DNA from: Pseudomonas poae
GTDB taxonomy: Bacteria; Pseudomonadota; Gammaproteobacteria; Pseudomonadales; Pseudomonadaceae
Reading direction: 5' to 3'
Length of the DNA: 64,000 bases
Assembly (NCBI GenBank): GCA_004000515.1
Contig: CP034537.1
Span: 5,966,001-6,030,000 of the forward strand
Every line of letters begins with the position of its first letter. Position 1 is the first letter of the stretch. The notes under the pieces were generated by a model. The model was not told the origin of the DNA and ran no database searches. It saw only the letters and a list, made by a program, of their open reading frames with translations. The position numbers and the translations under genes are program-made. Positions 8,234 through 16,716 of this stretch are shown one piece after another.

Positions 8234-8475
8234 TTAATGGATTAGTGCGCGCCCTTCGACATAATGAAGCCGATGTGAGCGGCGACCAGTCAACACGTAC
8301 AAAAGATCAACTTCAATCTCAGCTAAGCGCGCAAGGTACACCGCGCTCGGGCTTCGTAAACCCGCCTCATATTTATGCTGCGCATTTGCCAAGACACCCC
8401 CACTGCAGCGAAAGCAGCCTGCGTGTACCTCAATCGCTGGCGCTCTTCCCTAAGTCGCTCACCGAGCTTATCCAT
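8234..8475 (-). pseudogene. XRE-family helix-turn-helix regulator, frameshifted as read
   Basis: It starts MDKLGERLREERQRLRYTQ, a Cro/C1-type HTH. After FAAVG the frame breaks, and in the neighbouring frame the protein continues GVLANAQHKYEAGLRSPSAV, YLARLAEIEVDLLYVLTGRR and on to a stop at 8234. The junction is a run of five C on the plus strand (8397-8401); six would restore an 80-residue phage-type regulator common in Pseudomonas. Sequencing error or true inactivation are both possible. Confidence 0.75.
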
Positions 8476-8953
8476 ACACGTCCCTCTCCAGACCAGATAA
8501 CGCTGTTGGCACTGATCGCCCATATTACTGAATAAATGATTTGCGTTAGGCGATTTTCAAACCACGTCACTAGGCTCGGCATTTCGCACCAGAATAGCGC
8601 GCCGGTCCCATGGGGCCATTTTAGGACGTCAAAAACCACAGCCCTTTGACTTTCTCTAGGAAAATCATGGGCTTGTTTTTTATCAATTTGGCGGTGAAGT
8701 AGAGATGCGAACCTTCATCAATTCAGGCGTCCGCAGCGTCCGATTCACCGCCTAAGCAATGACTGCTACTGGCCGATTTTCTGCCTGCCGTGACCAGCTG
8801 AAACCGAGCCTGAGCTGCTTTTCGTGAAAGTCCAAAATCGCCAGAAGCAGACAGTCGGATGGCGTCTAGGAAAGCAGGTGCGAATCAACGTTTATACAAA
8901 TGGTCATCGAAATTTTCCCCACTGCTACGCTGTCGTCACACGGAGAATAACCA
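8476..8953. other. Intergenic stretch with imperfect inverted repeat
   Basis: No gene is visible. Between about 8760 and 8865 the sequence GACTGCTACTGGCCGATTTT is followed by an imperfect inverted copy (ATCGCCAGAAGCAGACAGTC), so the region could form a long weak hairpin. The left arm resembles the short repeat at 7651-7667. Confidence 0.4.
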
Positions 8954-9163
8954 ATGACGAATTCAGACCTGCTCCCTTCCCTGCTTTTTAAGATCAATCA
9001 AAACCAACTCGCCCTCGAAGCTGCCATCATGGAGCTAACACTTTGGGTCGAGAATCGCGGATCTGCTGACGTCGCCGAGAATGTTCGGGGTGCGTTAGAC
9101 ACAATCAGCAAAAACGAAGAGTTCATCAAAATGGCACTCGCGGTGCTGATGACGCCGGAGTGA
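8954..9163 (+). CDS. Hypothetical protein, 69 aa
   Basis: A small acidic, helical protein (MTNSDLLPSLLFKINQNQLA...). A good ribosome site, CGGAG, precedes ATG 8954 by 10 bases. No known domain. It stands alone, with the next gene on the opposite strand. The strong start signal makes a real gene likely. Confidence 0.6.
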   Translation: MTNSDLLPSLLFKINQNQLALEAAIMELTLWVENRGSADVAENVRGALDTISKNEEFIKMALAVLMTPE

Positions 9164-9326
9164 CGTGATCTGGGGGCACATGCGAGACGCCGCTTAATGC
9201 CTCCGAGGGTAGAATTGTCCAAACAATGCCGGTGGATGACTGGACTGCCTCTGTACCGTAGACGTCTCCAAGCTACGCTTGGACTGCACCGTCGAGCAGC
9301 AGATCGAATCAACTTTAGTGACGTCC

Positions 9327-9703
9327 TTAACTCACATTATTCAGCGCCTCGATCAGTTCACTCTTACGCATAGTTGAACGCCCGGCTATTCGGTGCTTGC
9401 GAGCTCGCTCCATAAGCTCATTTTGCTCATATCCTCTAATCGCAGATCAGTACGCGGGGCACCTTGTCGTGTTGCTGCAGCTTGGCGGGCTGATGACTCT
9501 CGGGCTTTAGCCTTTTTTGCCTCGGTGGTTTTCTGCCCAGAGCCACCTTTCCGTTCGCCGCCACCTGACTGTTTATTAACTGTTCCCCAAGCACGACTTG
9601 CTGCTTCATCTTTGGGAACTCCTTTAGCCTCGTAGCTATCTTCGATATGTTTCGCTTTCCGTTTTTGGTTATCGGTGTACTTGTCTTTATCCCCTCGCGG
9701 CAT
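9327..9703 (-). pseudogene. Small basic protein with Rho_N/SAP-like C-terminus ('plasmid stabilization' type), frameshifted as read
   Basis: The N-terminus MPRGDKDKYTDNQKRKAKHI is followed by a Gly/Lys-rich linker; this matches small Pseudomonas proteins usually annotated as plasmid stabilisation proteins. As read it stops at 9386 after an out-of-frame tail. One base earlier, at a run of four T (9421-9424, AAAA on the coding strand), the other frame gives MSKNELMERARKHRIAGRST then MRKSELIEALNNVS and a stop at 9327, a Rho-N-like helical motif. Five bases in the run would restore the full protein of about 125 residues. Role unknown; DNA or RNA binding is plausible from charge and motif. Confidence 0.7.
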
Positions 9704-9961
9704 GATCGCATCCTCTTAGTTGCTGAACACATTGCCTACATTTGTGGAGCATCCAAATCCAACCACGTTCAGGCCGGACGATGAATGGCTTTCCGAATAT
9801 CACCGCCAAGACTAGCCGCTTTCGCGGTAAAACAACTCATTCCGGGTGTGGGCACATCAAGCGCTGAGCAGCGCCCACCCAAATCAGGCAATCATCTGAA
9901 TCACCCTTCTATTGTCGTAAAGGATTTTGGCCCAGCGGTTCACGATTGCCTGGGCCGTCAA

Positions 9962-10114
9962 TTATTGCCTACTCTCGTCGGCCTTTCCTTCTTGCATCTG
10001 TACAGAAGACTTGGTGCCACTGGAGTTGTCTTTCGTTGCATTATCGGCGCTGTCAAAGCATCCATGAAGCATGAATACACTGCAAAAGCTCAAGCATATA
10101 CTCAACTTTTTCAT
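9962..10114 (-). CDS. Small lipoprotein, 50 aa
   Basis: Starts MKKLSICLSFCSVFMLHGC: a lysine-rich n-region, a hydrophobic core and a lipobox-like LHGC (the H at -2 is unusual), followed by a polar, acidic tail ending in EGKADESRQ. AGTAGG lies 9-14 bases before ATG 10114. The predicted product is a short envelope lipoprotein of unknown role. A longer frame on the opposite strand (9785-10138) covers the same DNA but has no signal or domain, so I prefer this gene. Confidence 0.5.
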   Translation of the reverse strand: MKKLSICLSFCSVFMLHGCFDSADNATKDNSSGTKSSVQMQEGKADESRQ

Positions 10115-10330
10115 GATCGTTTACCTACTGGCGAGTGAGTCAAATACAGCGCGAAATCTCAAAACCGATCATCGCACCGCTCTAAACCTACTTTATTAAA
10201 TCCACCTTCAAGCGCGAGCCTGCATACGTCTGGGCGCTCTACGCTTTTGCACCACCGCTGCGGTCTCAAAGAACTCCTGGGGAATACACTCACCGGGAGA
10301 GCACTAAGGCTTTTCTTCAGAATAGGACGC

Positions 10331-10351
10331 CGGCCCGATGCGAGCCGGCAA
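10331..10351 (-). terminator. Hairpin after the formaldehyde-dehydrogenase-like gene
   Basis: GCCGGC arms around a 9-nt loop, 18 bases after the corrected stop of the gene at 10369-11507. A T-run precedes rather than follows the stem in the minus orientation, so termination efficiency is uncertain. Confidence 0.45.
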
Positions 10352-10368
10352 AAAGTTGGCTGTTAATT

Positions 10369-11507
10369 TTATGCTGCTGGCTTGAGTACGACCTTCGTCC
10401 AGCCATCGTCACGTGCGTCGAAGTGCTTATAGGCACCTGGGCCGTCGGCGAGCTTGAGGCGATGAGAAATGATCTGAGAAGGTTTTGCGCGACCATGATG
10501 GATAAGCTCGGCCAAGCGACGGTTGTAGACTTTGACGTTAGCCTGCCCAGTTCGAATCTGCTGCCCCTTGAACCAGAAAGCGCCGAAATCGAAGGCCATC
10601 TTGCCTTCTTTGGCGAGTTCATTTTAGCGCCGGGATCCTGAGGTACGAACACACCAACGACTCCGATACCCCCAGTCGCTTTTGTCGAGGCAACAAGGTT
10701 ATTCATAGTGAGGTGATTGGCTTCATGACCGTGGCGGTCGCAGCATTGATAACCAACACACTCACATCCTCGATCGGTGCCTTTGCCGTGAGTCAGATTT
10801 AAGATTTGGTCCACTGCCTCTTTCTCAAGCGAGTTGATGGGCGTAGCACCCATCTGAGCGGCGAGCTTTAAACGGTCGGGATGATTGTCGACCACGAACA
10901 CCTGAGAGGCGCCCTTGATAATTGCTGAGTGGGCGGCCATTAAACCCACCGGGCCGGCGCCATAGATGGCAATGCTCTCCCCAGGAAGGAGGCCCGCCAG
11001 CTCGGTTGCATGCCAGCCCGTTGGGAAGATATCCGACAGCATGACGTAATCTTCTTCACGCTCTTGCGCGTCGTCGGGCAGCACCAGGCAATTGAAGTCG
11101 GCATACGGCACCCGTAGCAGCTCTGCCTGCCCTCCCTGATAAGGCCCCATATCAGCGAATCCGTAGGCCGCGCCCGCACTACCTGGGTTAGCAGTCAGGC
11201 AGAATCCGGTCAGGCCTTTTTCACAGTTTTCGCAAAAACCGCAACCGATGTTAAATGGCAGGCATACACGGTCGCCTACCTTGACCCGATCTACGCCGAC
11301 GCCTACTTCAACGACCTCGCCGAGGTTCTCGTGACCAAACACTCTGCCTGTTTCAAAAGAAGTTCGACCCTCATACATGTGCAGATCAGATCCGCAAATA
11401 TTGGTAGATGTCACTCGCACCAGAACGTCGGTAGGTTTTTCGATTTTGGCGTCCGGCACATTTTGCACACTGACGTCACGAGGGCCGTTGTACACGATGG
11501 CTTTCAT
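10369..11507 (-). pseudogene. Zinc-dependent MDR dehydrogenase, glutathione-independent formaldehyde dehydrogenase-like; frameshifted as read
   Basis: A medium-chain dehydrogenase that would oxidise an aldehyde or alcohol with NAD in the cytoplasm. Visible parts: the catalytic zinc region (CGSDLHMYEG, GHENLGEV), the structural-zinc cysteines (CGFCENCEKGLTGFC), and a Rossmann motif GAGPVG. The closest family I recall is the FdhA-like branch. The frame breaks at a run of four T at 10622-10625 (AAAA on the coding strand); with one more base GAKM becomes GAKNELAKEGKMAFDFG and the protein ends normally in KVVLKPAA at 10369, about 379 residues. GGGAG precedes ATG 11507. Adjacent hypothetical genes give no clue to the substrate. 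Confidence 0.85.
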
Positions 11508-11701
11508 TGCATTCTCCCAGAGGCAAGACGAAAGGGATTTTTCGTCAGCACATGTTTAATCTGTCCGAGAGAGCAAAACGTATGTTCAAGAAATTCGAGG
11601 CATGTCTGACGAGCGGTACATTCTAAAAATCGCTCAAAAAATCTGAATTATTCGCCCTCGTATCCCTCTCTTTTTTTATCGATAGAGATTGAGAGGTTGG
11701 C
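11508..11701. other. Divergent intergenic region
   Basis: It separates the MDR dehydrogenase (minus) from the small membrane protein (plus). It is A+T-richer than its flanks, with short A and T runs near 11625-11690 that could include promoters. I could not define a promoter confidently. Confidence 0.3.
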
Positions 11702-11937
11702 GTGAGTTATCTGGATTGGGTTCAGTGGCCCGCCATGGCAGTGACAGTGATCGCCGCGTGGCTTATCGGGTCTCAACGCCCCGCGAGAAGAATGGCTGGG
11801 TTCTTCTGTTTTATTTTGAGTAATGTCCTTTGGGTCGTTTGGGGGCTTATGCTGAGGCCTACGCGCTGATCGTGCTGCAGATCTGTCTTTGCTCGATGAA
11901 CCTACGTGGGTTTAAAAAGAATTTTAAGAATCAGTAG
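11702..11937 (+). pseudogene. Small two- or three-helix membrane protein, frameshifted as read
   Basis: GTG 11702 follows GAGAGG. The protein reads VSYLDWVQWPAMAVTVIAAW, then LIGSQRPARRMAGFFCFILS, NVLWVVWGL; one base is missing near 11851 (GGGCTTATGCTG), after which the other frame gives HAEAYALIVLQICLCSMNLR and GFKKNFKNQ. The intended product is about 78 residues with three hydrophobic segments. It is clearly homologous to the C-terminal tail of the glycosyltransferase encoded convergently next door (WVQWPAMVVTVISAWFIGSQ), with which it overlaps by 14 bp. Role unknown; it may be a membrane partner of a glycosyltransferase. Confidence 0.7.
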
Positions 11938-12907
11938 GCGCGATATATTCTGAGGCCTGGCTACTGTGCTGATTTTTCCTGAACCCACGAGCATTCATGC
12001 CAAGCAAAATGCACTCGAGTGCAATCAATCCGAAAGCATTTGTGTGCCATCCCCAGATAACCCATAGCGCATTGCTGAGGATAAACCCCCAAAAGGCAAT
12101 CATGCGCCGGCGCGGTTGTTGAGAACCGATAAACCAAGCTGATATGACAGTCACTACCATGGCGGGCCATTGCACCCAATCAATCAGATCCACAAGGTCA
12201 CGCCCCCGGAGGCCAGAATCTGAACTCATGGACGGCTCGACACCTATGTCGGTATTGGGAGGCATAAGGGAAGCCAGATAATCTCCAAATCCACCCCGGC
12301 ACTTGTAGTCCCGGCGTGCACTGGTGACCACAGGGTTAGTGGCTGTCCAGACAATACGTGCTCCTATCCTCTCAAGGTCTGCAACCAGTTGAACATCCTC
12401 GTGTGCCATCAAATGCTTGAACCCACCAGCGTTCTGATAAGCCTCGGCACTCAAGCCGAGATTGGCCCCATGGATATGGCGATGGTTCTCGATAAACTGG
12501 TACAACGCCAGGTACTGAGTGCGAACCGCCTCGCCGTATTCTCTCCAGCTGTCGACCTCAACTGTTCCACACACCGCGTCAGCGTCAAACTCAATCTGAC
12601 GCGCTAGCCAATCGGGCGGTACAACGGTATCGGCATCCGTGAAAGCAAGCCACCGAGCACCAGCTTTCAGTAACTGCTCAGCACCTACAGCTCTCGTCTT
12701 ACCCACGTTTTGAAAAGAGACACCAATCGACTGTATGCCCATCGCCGCGACCATTGCCTCCGTGCTATCTGAGCAGTCATCCAAGACGACAAGTATCTCG
12801 ACCAACTGATCTTTTAGCGACGGGTGTTCAACCGCGAGGAGTACGGACTCAAGGCATTGGCTGATATAGCGTTCTTCGTTATGAGCAGGTATCACGATCC
12901 CTATCAT
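11924..12907 (-). CDS. Family 2 glycosyltransferase with C-terminal membrane domain
   Basis: 327 residues from ATG 12907, chosen for the AGGGAGAG ribosome site; an upstream in-frame ATG at 12949 lacks one. The N-terminal GT-A fold begins GIVIPAHNEERYISQCL, with the sugar-nucleotide and metal motif in FTDADTVVPPDWL and a family-typical acceptor region (MAHEDVQLVADLERIGARI). Residues from about 240 form two or three transmembrane helices that duplicate the separate small protein encoded at 11702-11937. The protein probably transfers a sugar at the inner face of the cytoplasmic membrane. Donor and acceptor are unknown, and no other sugar genes are nearby. Confidence 0.85.
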   Translation of the reverse strand: MIGIVIPAHNEERYISQCLESVLLAVEHPSLKDQLVEILVVLDDCSDSTEAMVAAMGIQSIGVSFQNVGKTRAVGAEQLLKAGARWLAFTDADTVVPPDWLARQIEFDADAVCGTVEVDSWREYGEAVRTQYLALYQFIENHRHIHGANLGLSAEAYQNAGGFKHLMAHEDVQLVADLERIGARIVWTATNPVVTSARRDYKCRGGFGDYLASLMPPNTDIGVEPSMSSDSGLRGRDLVDLIDWVQWPAMVVTVISAWFIGSQQPRRRMIAFWGFILSNALWVIWGWHTNAFGLIALECILLGMNARGFRKNQHSSQASEYIAPTDS

Positions 12908-13098
12908 TTTCTCTCCCTTACCTCGCGACGTGTGCCCAGCAATCGACACCGCCCTGATAAGGAAGGTTTAAAGAATTTATCGTAGCGAGAGCAGCTCCAT
13001 CTAAAGGAACGTTTCGGAGCGCCATTATCCTGCCAGTATTTACGCCGCGGCATTCTGAACTAGCCTTGTCGTGTTTAGGCTTTTAATCCGGAGAACTG

Positions 13099-13353
13099 AT
13101 GGACACGCTAACCAAAGTGGAGGTTGAAGCAGCCCTTTCCGCTCGCCTTCCTAACTGCGCAGTTCACTGTGCGTTCAATCCCGACGGCAGCCTTTCGGTG
13201 ACCGTGACGGCGCACGATGCTGATCAGTTCACCATCGCCAATATCAATCGCGCCCACTATCACGGGGAATCAGGAATCAATAGGCTCATACGGGAAATAC
13301 TGGAAGAAATGGTCATGTCGAGACAGTCTTCCAGGCGTTCATCTGTGGGGTAA
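13099..13353 (+). CDS. DUF1652-like small protein
   Basis: 84 residues with the pattern C-x-FNPDGSLSVTVT and a C-terminal LIREILEEM helix. This resembles the Pseudomonas DUF1652 family (my recollection; the fit is moderate). ATG 13099 is preceded by CCGGAGAACTG. Followed after 15 bp by another small gene on the same strand, so the two are probably co-transcribed. Function unknown. Confidence 0.6.
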   Translation: MDTLTKVEVEAALSARLPNCAVHCAFNPDGSLSVTVTAHDADQFTIANINRAHYHGESGINRLIREILEEMVMSRQSSRRSSVG

Positions 13354-13368
13354 TAAACAGGGATTCAT

Positions 13369-13641
13369 ATGCCGGACTCTACTGAAGCGACGATGCATTC
13401 AATCAAAATTGAATACCTAATGGACACGCTATTCGGAGTGAATCCACTCGCAAGCGAATGCAGAGCACGCATAATGCGCAAAGCGTCTGGATTTCAGCTG
13501 CAACTCGCACTGCCGTGGCCTAGCGAGCTACAACATGCCCACACACTTACCTTCGAATGGGAGGATGGCTCCTACCGTGGGGTGGTGCACCACACTGAAA
13601 AACTTCCCAGTGGAGAGCTGCTGTTGGACGTCGACCCATAG
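13369..13641 (+). CDS. Hypothetical protein, 90 aa
   Basis: A small soluble protein with a beta-rich C-terminal half (LTFEWEDGSYRGVVHHTEKL). It lies 15 bp after the DUF1652-like gene and probably shares its operon. A second ATG at 13393 is possible, since no strong ribosome site marks 13369. No recognised domain. Confidence 0.5.
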   Translation: MPDSTEATMHSIKIEYLMDTLFGVNPLASECRARIMRKASGFQLQLALPWPSELQHAHTLTFEWEDGSYRGVVHHTEKLPSGELLLDVDP

Positions 13642-13688
13642 CCTTAGTCTGATGGGGGAGAAGTTGGAAATTGCGCCTGCCGCTGCTG

Positions 13689-13931
13689 TTACGCCGAGGG
13701 GTCACGCCTCAGATGGGCTTTGGCTTCCAGCACGGCCCGGGCATGCGCCGAATCAGCCAGCTTTTTGAGTTCCTCACATTGGTCCCAATCAATGACACCG
13801 CCGCTTAACAGCGTTTTGGCACCGTCCAGCAGAGCACGGTGGTAAGCATCCGGAGAATTGGCGCGGTACTCGTAGTCGTTCAACGCCTTGTACCAAGCTT
13901 TGAGCTCGGGTCGTTGGGGTAAGTGGCTCAT
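13689..13931 (-). CDS. Hypothetical protein, 80 aa
   Basis: ATG 13931 is preferred because AGGA lies 9-12 bases upstream; the frame is open for 29 more codons. The product is a small helical protein with the phrases ELKAWYKALNDYEYRANSPD and SGGVIDWDQCEELKKLADSA. Convergent with the upstream two-gene unit. No function assigned. Confidence 0.55.
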   Translation of the reverse strand: MSHLPQRPELKAWYKALNDYEYRANSPDAYHRALLDGAKTLLSGGVIDWDQCEELKKLADSAHARAVLEAKAHLRRDPSA

Positions 13932-14200
13932 AATGCTCATCCTGTTTGGAGCAGGGTTTGTCTTTTCGCCTATTTCTATGTGAGAGCGTCGCCGACCTGA
14001 ATGTTCAAACACGATCACCCCAACCCCCCGCTATTCAGCATTGGTGGATAGCGCTGCACGCCACTCGTCGAGGGATATGCACAGCGTTAAAACTTTATTT
14101 ACCGTTGCACCCTCCCACTTGTGAAGAGAAAAGAATTTGCTCCTAGATGAATCGATTCAATTGAATCCGACAGTGTGAACGCTGCGTGGAGATGACAATC

Positions 14201-14637
14201 ATGAACCTGCGCCTACCCCTGTTTTTGATGTTGTGTTTTACCTTTTCAAACGCCTTGGCCGCGGCGTGTGATGTCTACACGCACTCTCAGAGCGAACAAG
14301 TACCTGTGGTTGAACAGCACACCTGCTACACGTACGAAGGCGTGCCTGCCGACGCTATCGATTGGTCGTGCAGCAACGAAAACAAGGACATGATGAACAC
14401 AAAAAAACCAAGATCGCTCAATGCGCCGGCGACTATATGGCCAGTTGCAAGGCAACACTCACACAGGAGGCACTTGCGAATCCTCATGCAACCGCCAAAG
14501 TTCCTGGCCACGCGGGCGCGATGCTTCCCAGCAACGCTGGGGTGGTGACCTATCACTACGCCGCACAGGACCTTAAGCAAGCCAAAATCGATTGTGAGAA
14601 AGACGGCGGGCAGTGGACGTGGCAGTCAGCTCAATAA
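14201..14637 (+). pseudogene. Secreted cysteine-rich protein, frameshifted as read
   Basis: From ATG 14201 (GGAG 11 bases upstream) a Sec signal peptide MNLRLPLFLMLCFTFSNALA leads to a mature part beginning AACDVYTHS. The frame breaks at a run of seven A (14401-14407); with eight, translation continues TKIAQCAGDYMASCKATLT to GGQWTWQSAQ and the stop at 14637, about 145 residues with six cysteines in the mature protein. The likely location is the periplasm, with disulphide bonds. No family recognised. Confidence 0.7.
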
Positions 14638-14662
14638 CCGGATTTCAAATGGCGCATCCCGT

Positions 14663-15191
14663 ATGAACGGCTTTGAGAATGGTACTGCGCCAATACCGCT
14701 TATGTTTAAGCGCGGTGATACGGTGCCCAATAACCCAGACCTGCCCGTACTTTTTTTATTCAGAGGCACTGTCCAAGCCCTTCGACGACCCTGCGGCACT
14801 CTTTGAAGCAATGTTCGCCAGCCAAGGTTGGCCACCTCAGTGGCGTGATCGGATCTACAACTATCATCATTACCATACACAGGGGCACGAAGTGCTGGGT
14901 GTCGCAAGCGGCCATGCTCAGCTGATGCTGGGTGGCGAGCACGGGCAGGTTCTGAACGTGAGTACAGGCGATGTGTTGCTGTTGCCGGCAGGCACCGGAC
15001 ATTGCAGTCTGAGCGCCAGTAAAGACTTCCTCGTAGTAGGCGCCTATCCGCCAGGCCAGCATGCGGATATTTGCCGCGAGGCGCCCACCCCGGCACAGTT
15101 GAGGAATATCGAACAGCTACCCTTTCCTGATGAGGGGCCAGTAACGGGCGATCAAGGTGCCTTTCGCGGGCTGTGGGTCAGAGATCGCTAA
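14663..15191 (+). pseudogene. Cupin-domain protein (YjlB-like), frameshifted as read
   Basis: The N-terminus MNGFENGTAPIPLMFKRGDT is in one frame and the cupin body (DRIYNYHHYHTQGHEVLGVA, LLLPAGTGHCSLS, VVGAYPPGQHADI) in another. They meet at a run of seven T (14751-14757), where six would restore a protein of about 175 residues. The histidine-rich HHYHTQGHE motif is the metal-binding first cupin motif. This group is cytoplasmic and of unknown substrate. The stop overlaps the convergent CinA-like gene by 4 bp. Confidence 0.75.
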
Positions 15192-15688
15192 GCGCCCTCA
15201 CCCGCCATCGCTAGCTGGTGAAAATGCGGCAATGATTTCAGGGCATGGAGGGATGCCGCCAATTGGACCTCCTGGCGCGAGCCCATGAACCGTTCCTTTC
15301 GACTGAATACGCTCAAACCCCGCCCTATTAGATAGGCCCAGGCAAAACAAACAGTTCCAGGAGGTATCCCATCGATCACATCCGGACCCAGTATGCCTGT
15401 GGTCGCGATGGCTGCATTTGCCGGACTTTCGTCCAGCGCCCCGAGAACCATCTCCCGAGCAACCTCACAACTCGTGAGATTAAAAGTATTTATGGTGTGC
15501 GCGCGTACTTTTAATAGCCGCTGTTTCGCTTCTGGCGAATAGACGACATAACCACTCTCAATACATGACCCACCTCCGTCGACCTCCGAAAGCAATGTAA
15601 TAATTTTTCCCGCGGTACAAGACTCGGCGGTCGTAATGACCAGTCGATTGCGTTTGAGGTACTCCACGGTAGAAGCGGCGACAAACAT
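15188..15688 (-). CDS. CinA-family protein (nicotinamide-nucleotide amidase domain)
   Basis: 166 residues consisting of the CinA C-terminal domain only: TTAESCTAGKIITLLSEVDG at the N-terminus and the ATTGILGP...IPPGTVCFAW motif. Enzymes of this type (PncC) deamidate nicotinamide mononucleotide in pyridine-nucleotide salvage. The usual motif is GIAGP-GG; here GILGPDVIDGIPPG differs, so activity may have changed. Pseudomonas usually carries a second, housekeeping copy next to recA. This one is in accessory context and is probably a stress-associated paralogue. Confidence 0.85.
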   Translation of the reverse strand: MFVAASTVEYLKRNRLVITTAESCTAGKIITLLSEVDGGGSCIESGYVVYSPEAKQRLLKVRAHTINTFNLTSCEVAREMVLGALDESPANAAIATTGILGPDVIDGIPPGTVCFAWAYLIGRGLSVFSRKERFMGSRQEVQLAASLHALKSLPHFHQLAMAGEGA

Positions 15689-15861
15689 GATAATTGCTCC
15701 TGCGCACGAGCGAATGCGCCATCACCCTGTTCCAAAAAACGACCTTTCAAAACAATCAATGTTCAAGCGAAAGTGTTTTGAACGTGCACGGCGTCAGGTT
15801 TTCCAAGGTCTACAGGGTTGAACCTAACTTTCACCAATTCAGCTTGAGAGAAGACTAGAGG

Positions 15862-16638
15862 ATGGAACCTACGACAATGATTACCAAAACAGCCAGAATG
15901 GCCAAGTCATGCTCCTTGGCGGCAACCTTTACCCTGTTAAGCGCCTGCGCTGGCAATGATTCTCCCTCGAACGTGGGGGCGCCCGGTAAACCCACTGCTC
16001 CATCTACCCGAACCCTGGAAGCCGGTGCAGCCCTGCTCCAATCTCGTCCGCCTGTTGATGCATTGAACGCCTATCTGGACGGTTTTCACTTTTATAACGG
16101 CCATTCTGAGGTGCAGATGGAAGCGCATCACTACTGCGCGATTCTCAACGAAGAGGTGATTCAATGCGTGATCTACGACGGCAATTGCAAGGATGCAAAG
16201 TTGATGGGCGTGGAATACATCATCAGCGAGCAGTTATTCACCACACTGCCTACCCCTGAAAAGGCGCTTTGGCACAGCCACGTGCACGAAGTGAAATCAG
16301 GACAACTGGTCGCGCCGGGAATCCCCGAAGTGGCTGAGCACGCGTTGATGGAAAAACTGGTACATACCTACGGTAAGACTTGGCATACCTGGCATACCGA
16401 TCTCCACAAACGCCTGCCGCTGGGTGCGCCGCAACTGATGATGGGGTTTACCACCGATGGCCAGGCCGACCCTCGGATGGTCGCCGAGCGAGATCAGCGA
16501 ATGGGTATCGACAGCACCGAAAAGAAGAAGACTCGCATCGATATAGTTGCGCCACCCATCGCGCCGGGTGCGGACGCATGGCAACAGGGCACCGTTATTC
16601 AGATCACCGATCCGACTGTAACGGCACATCAGCACTGA
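15862..16638 (+). CDS. DUF1264 (oil-body-associated-protein-like) lipoprotein
   Basis: About 258 residues. A signal sequence with lipobox LLSAC ends near residue 29, followed by a low-complexity Pro/Ser/Gly linker and a domain with FHFYNGHSEVQMEAHHYC, VIYDGN and ALWHSHVHEVKSGQL, which matches DUF1264/OBAP proteins. The many histidines hint at metal binding, but no activity is established. ATG 15862 is in frame with ATGs at 15877 and 15898, so the start is uncertain; the mature protein is not. Expected to be anchored to a membrane by lipidation. Confidence 0.8.
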   Translation: MEPTTMITKTARMAKSCSLAATFTLLSACAGNDSPSNVGAPGKPTAPSTRTLEAGAALLQSRPPVDALNAYLDGFHFYNGHSEVQMEAHHYCAILNEEVIQCVIYDGNCKDAKLMGVEYIISEQLFTTLPTPEKALWHSHVHEVKSGQLVAPGIPEVAEHALMEKLVHTYGKTWHTWHTDLHKRLPLGAPQLMMGFTTDGQADPRMVAERDQRMGIDSTEKKKTRIDIVAPPIAPGADAWQQGTVIQITDPTVTAHQH

Positions 16639-16716
16639 ACGCACCATTCAGTCATTTGGATTGAACGATCATTTGCTAGCCCTTCTCTATCGCAAGACCA
16701 GAGATAGGAGGATGTC

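Noticed and set aside
8245..8535. 96-codon plus-strand frame
   Set aside because: Antisense of the frameshifted XRE regulator, whose minus-strand reading gives a clear HTH protein.
9785..10138. 117-codon plus-strand frame
   Set aside because: No ribosome site or known domain, and it covers a better candidate, the lipoprotein gene on the other strand (9962-10114).
9421..10625. Programmed ribosomal frameshifting at the two AAAATGA sites (9421 and 10622)
   Set aside because: Neither site has a canonical X-XXY-YYZ heptamer with a downstream pseudoknot that I can see, and many other genes in the window break at other homopolymers. A shared technical cause is simpler.
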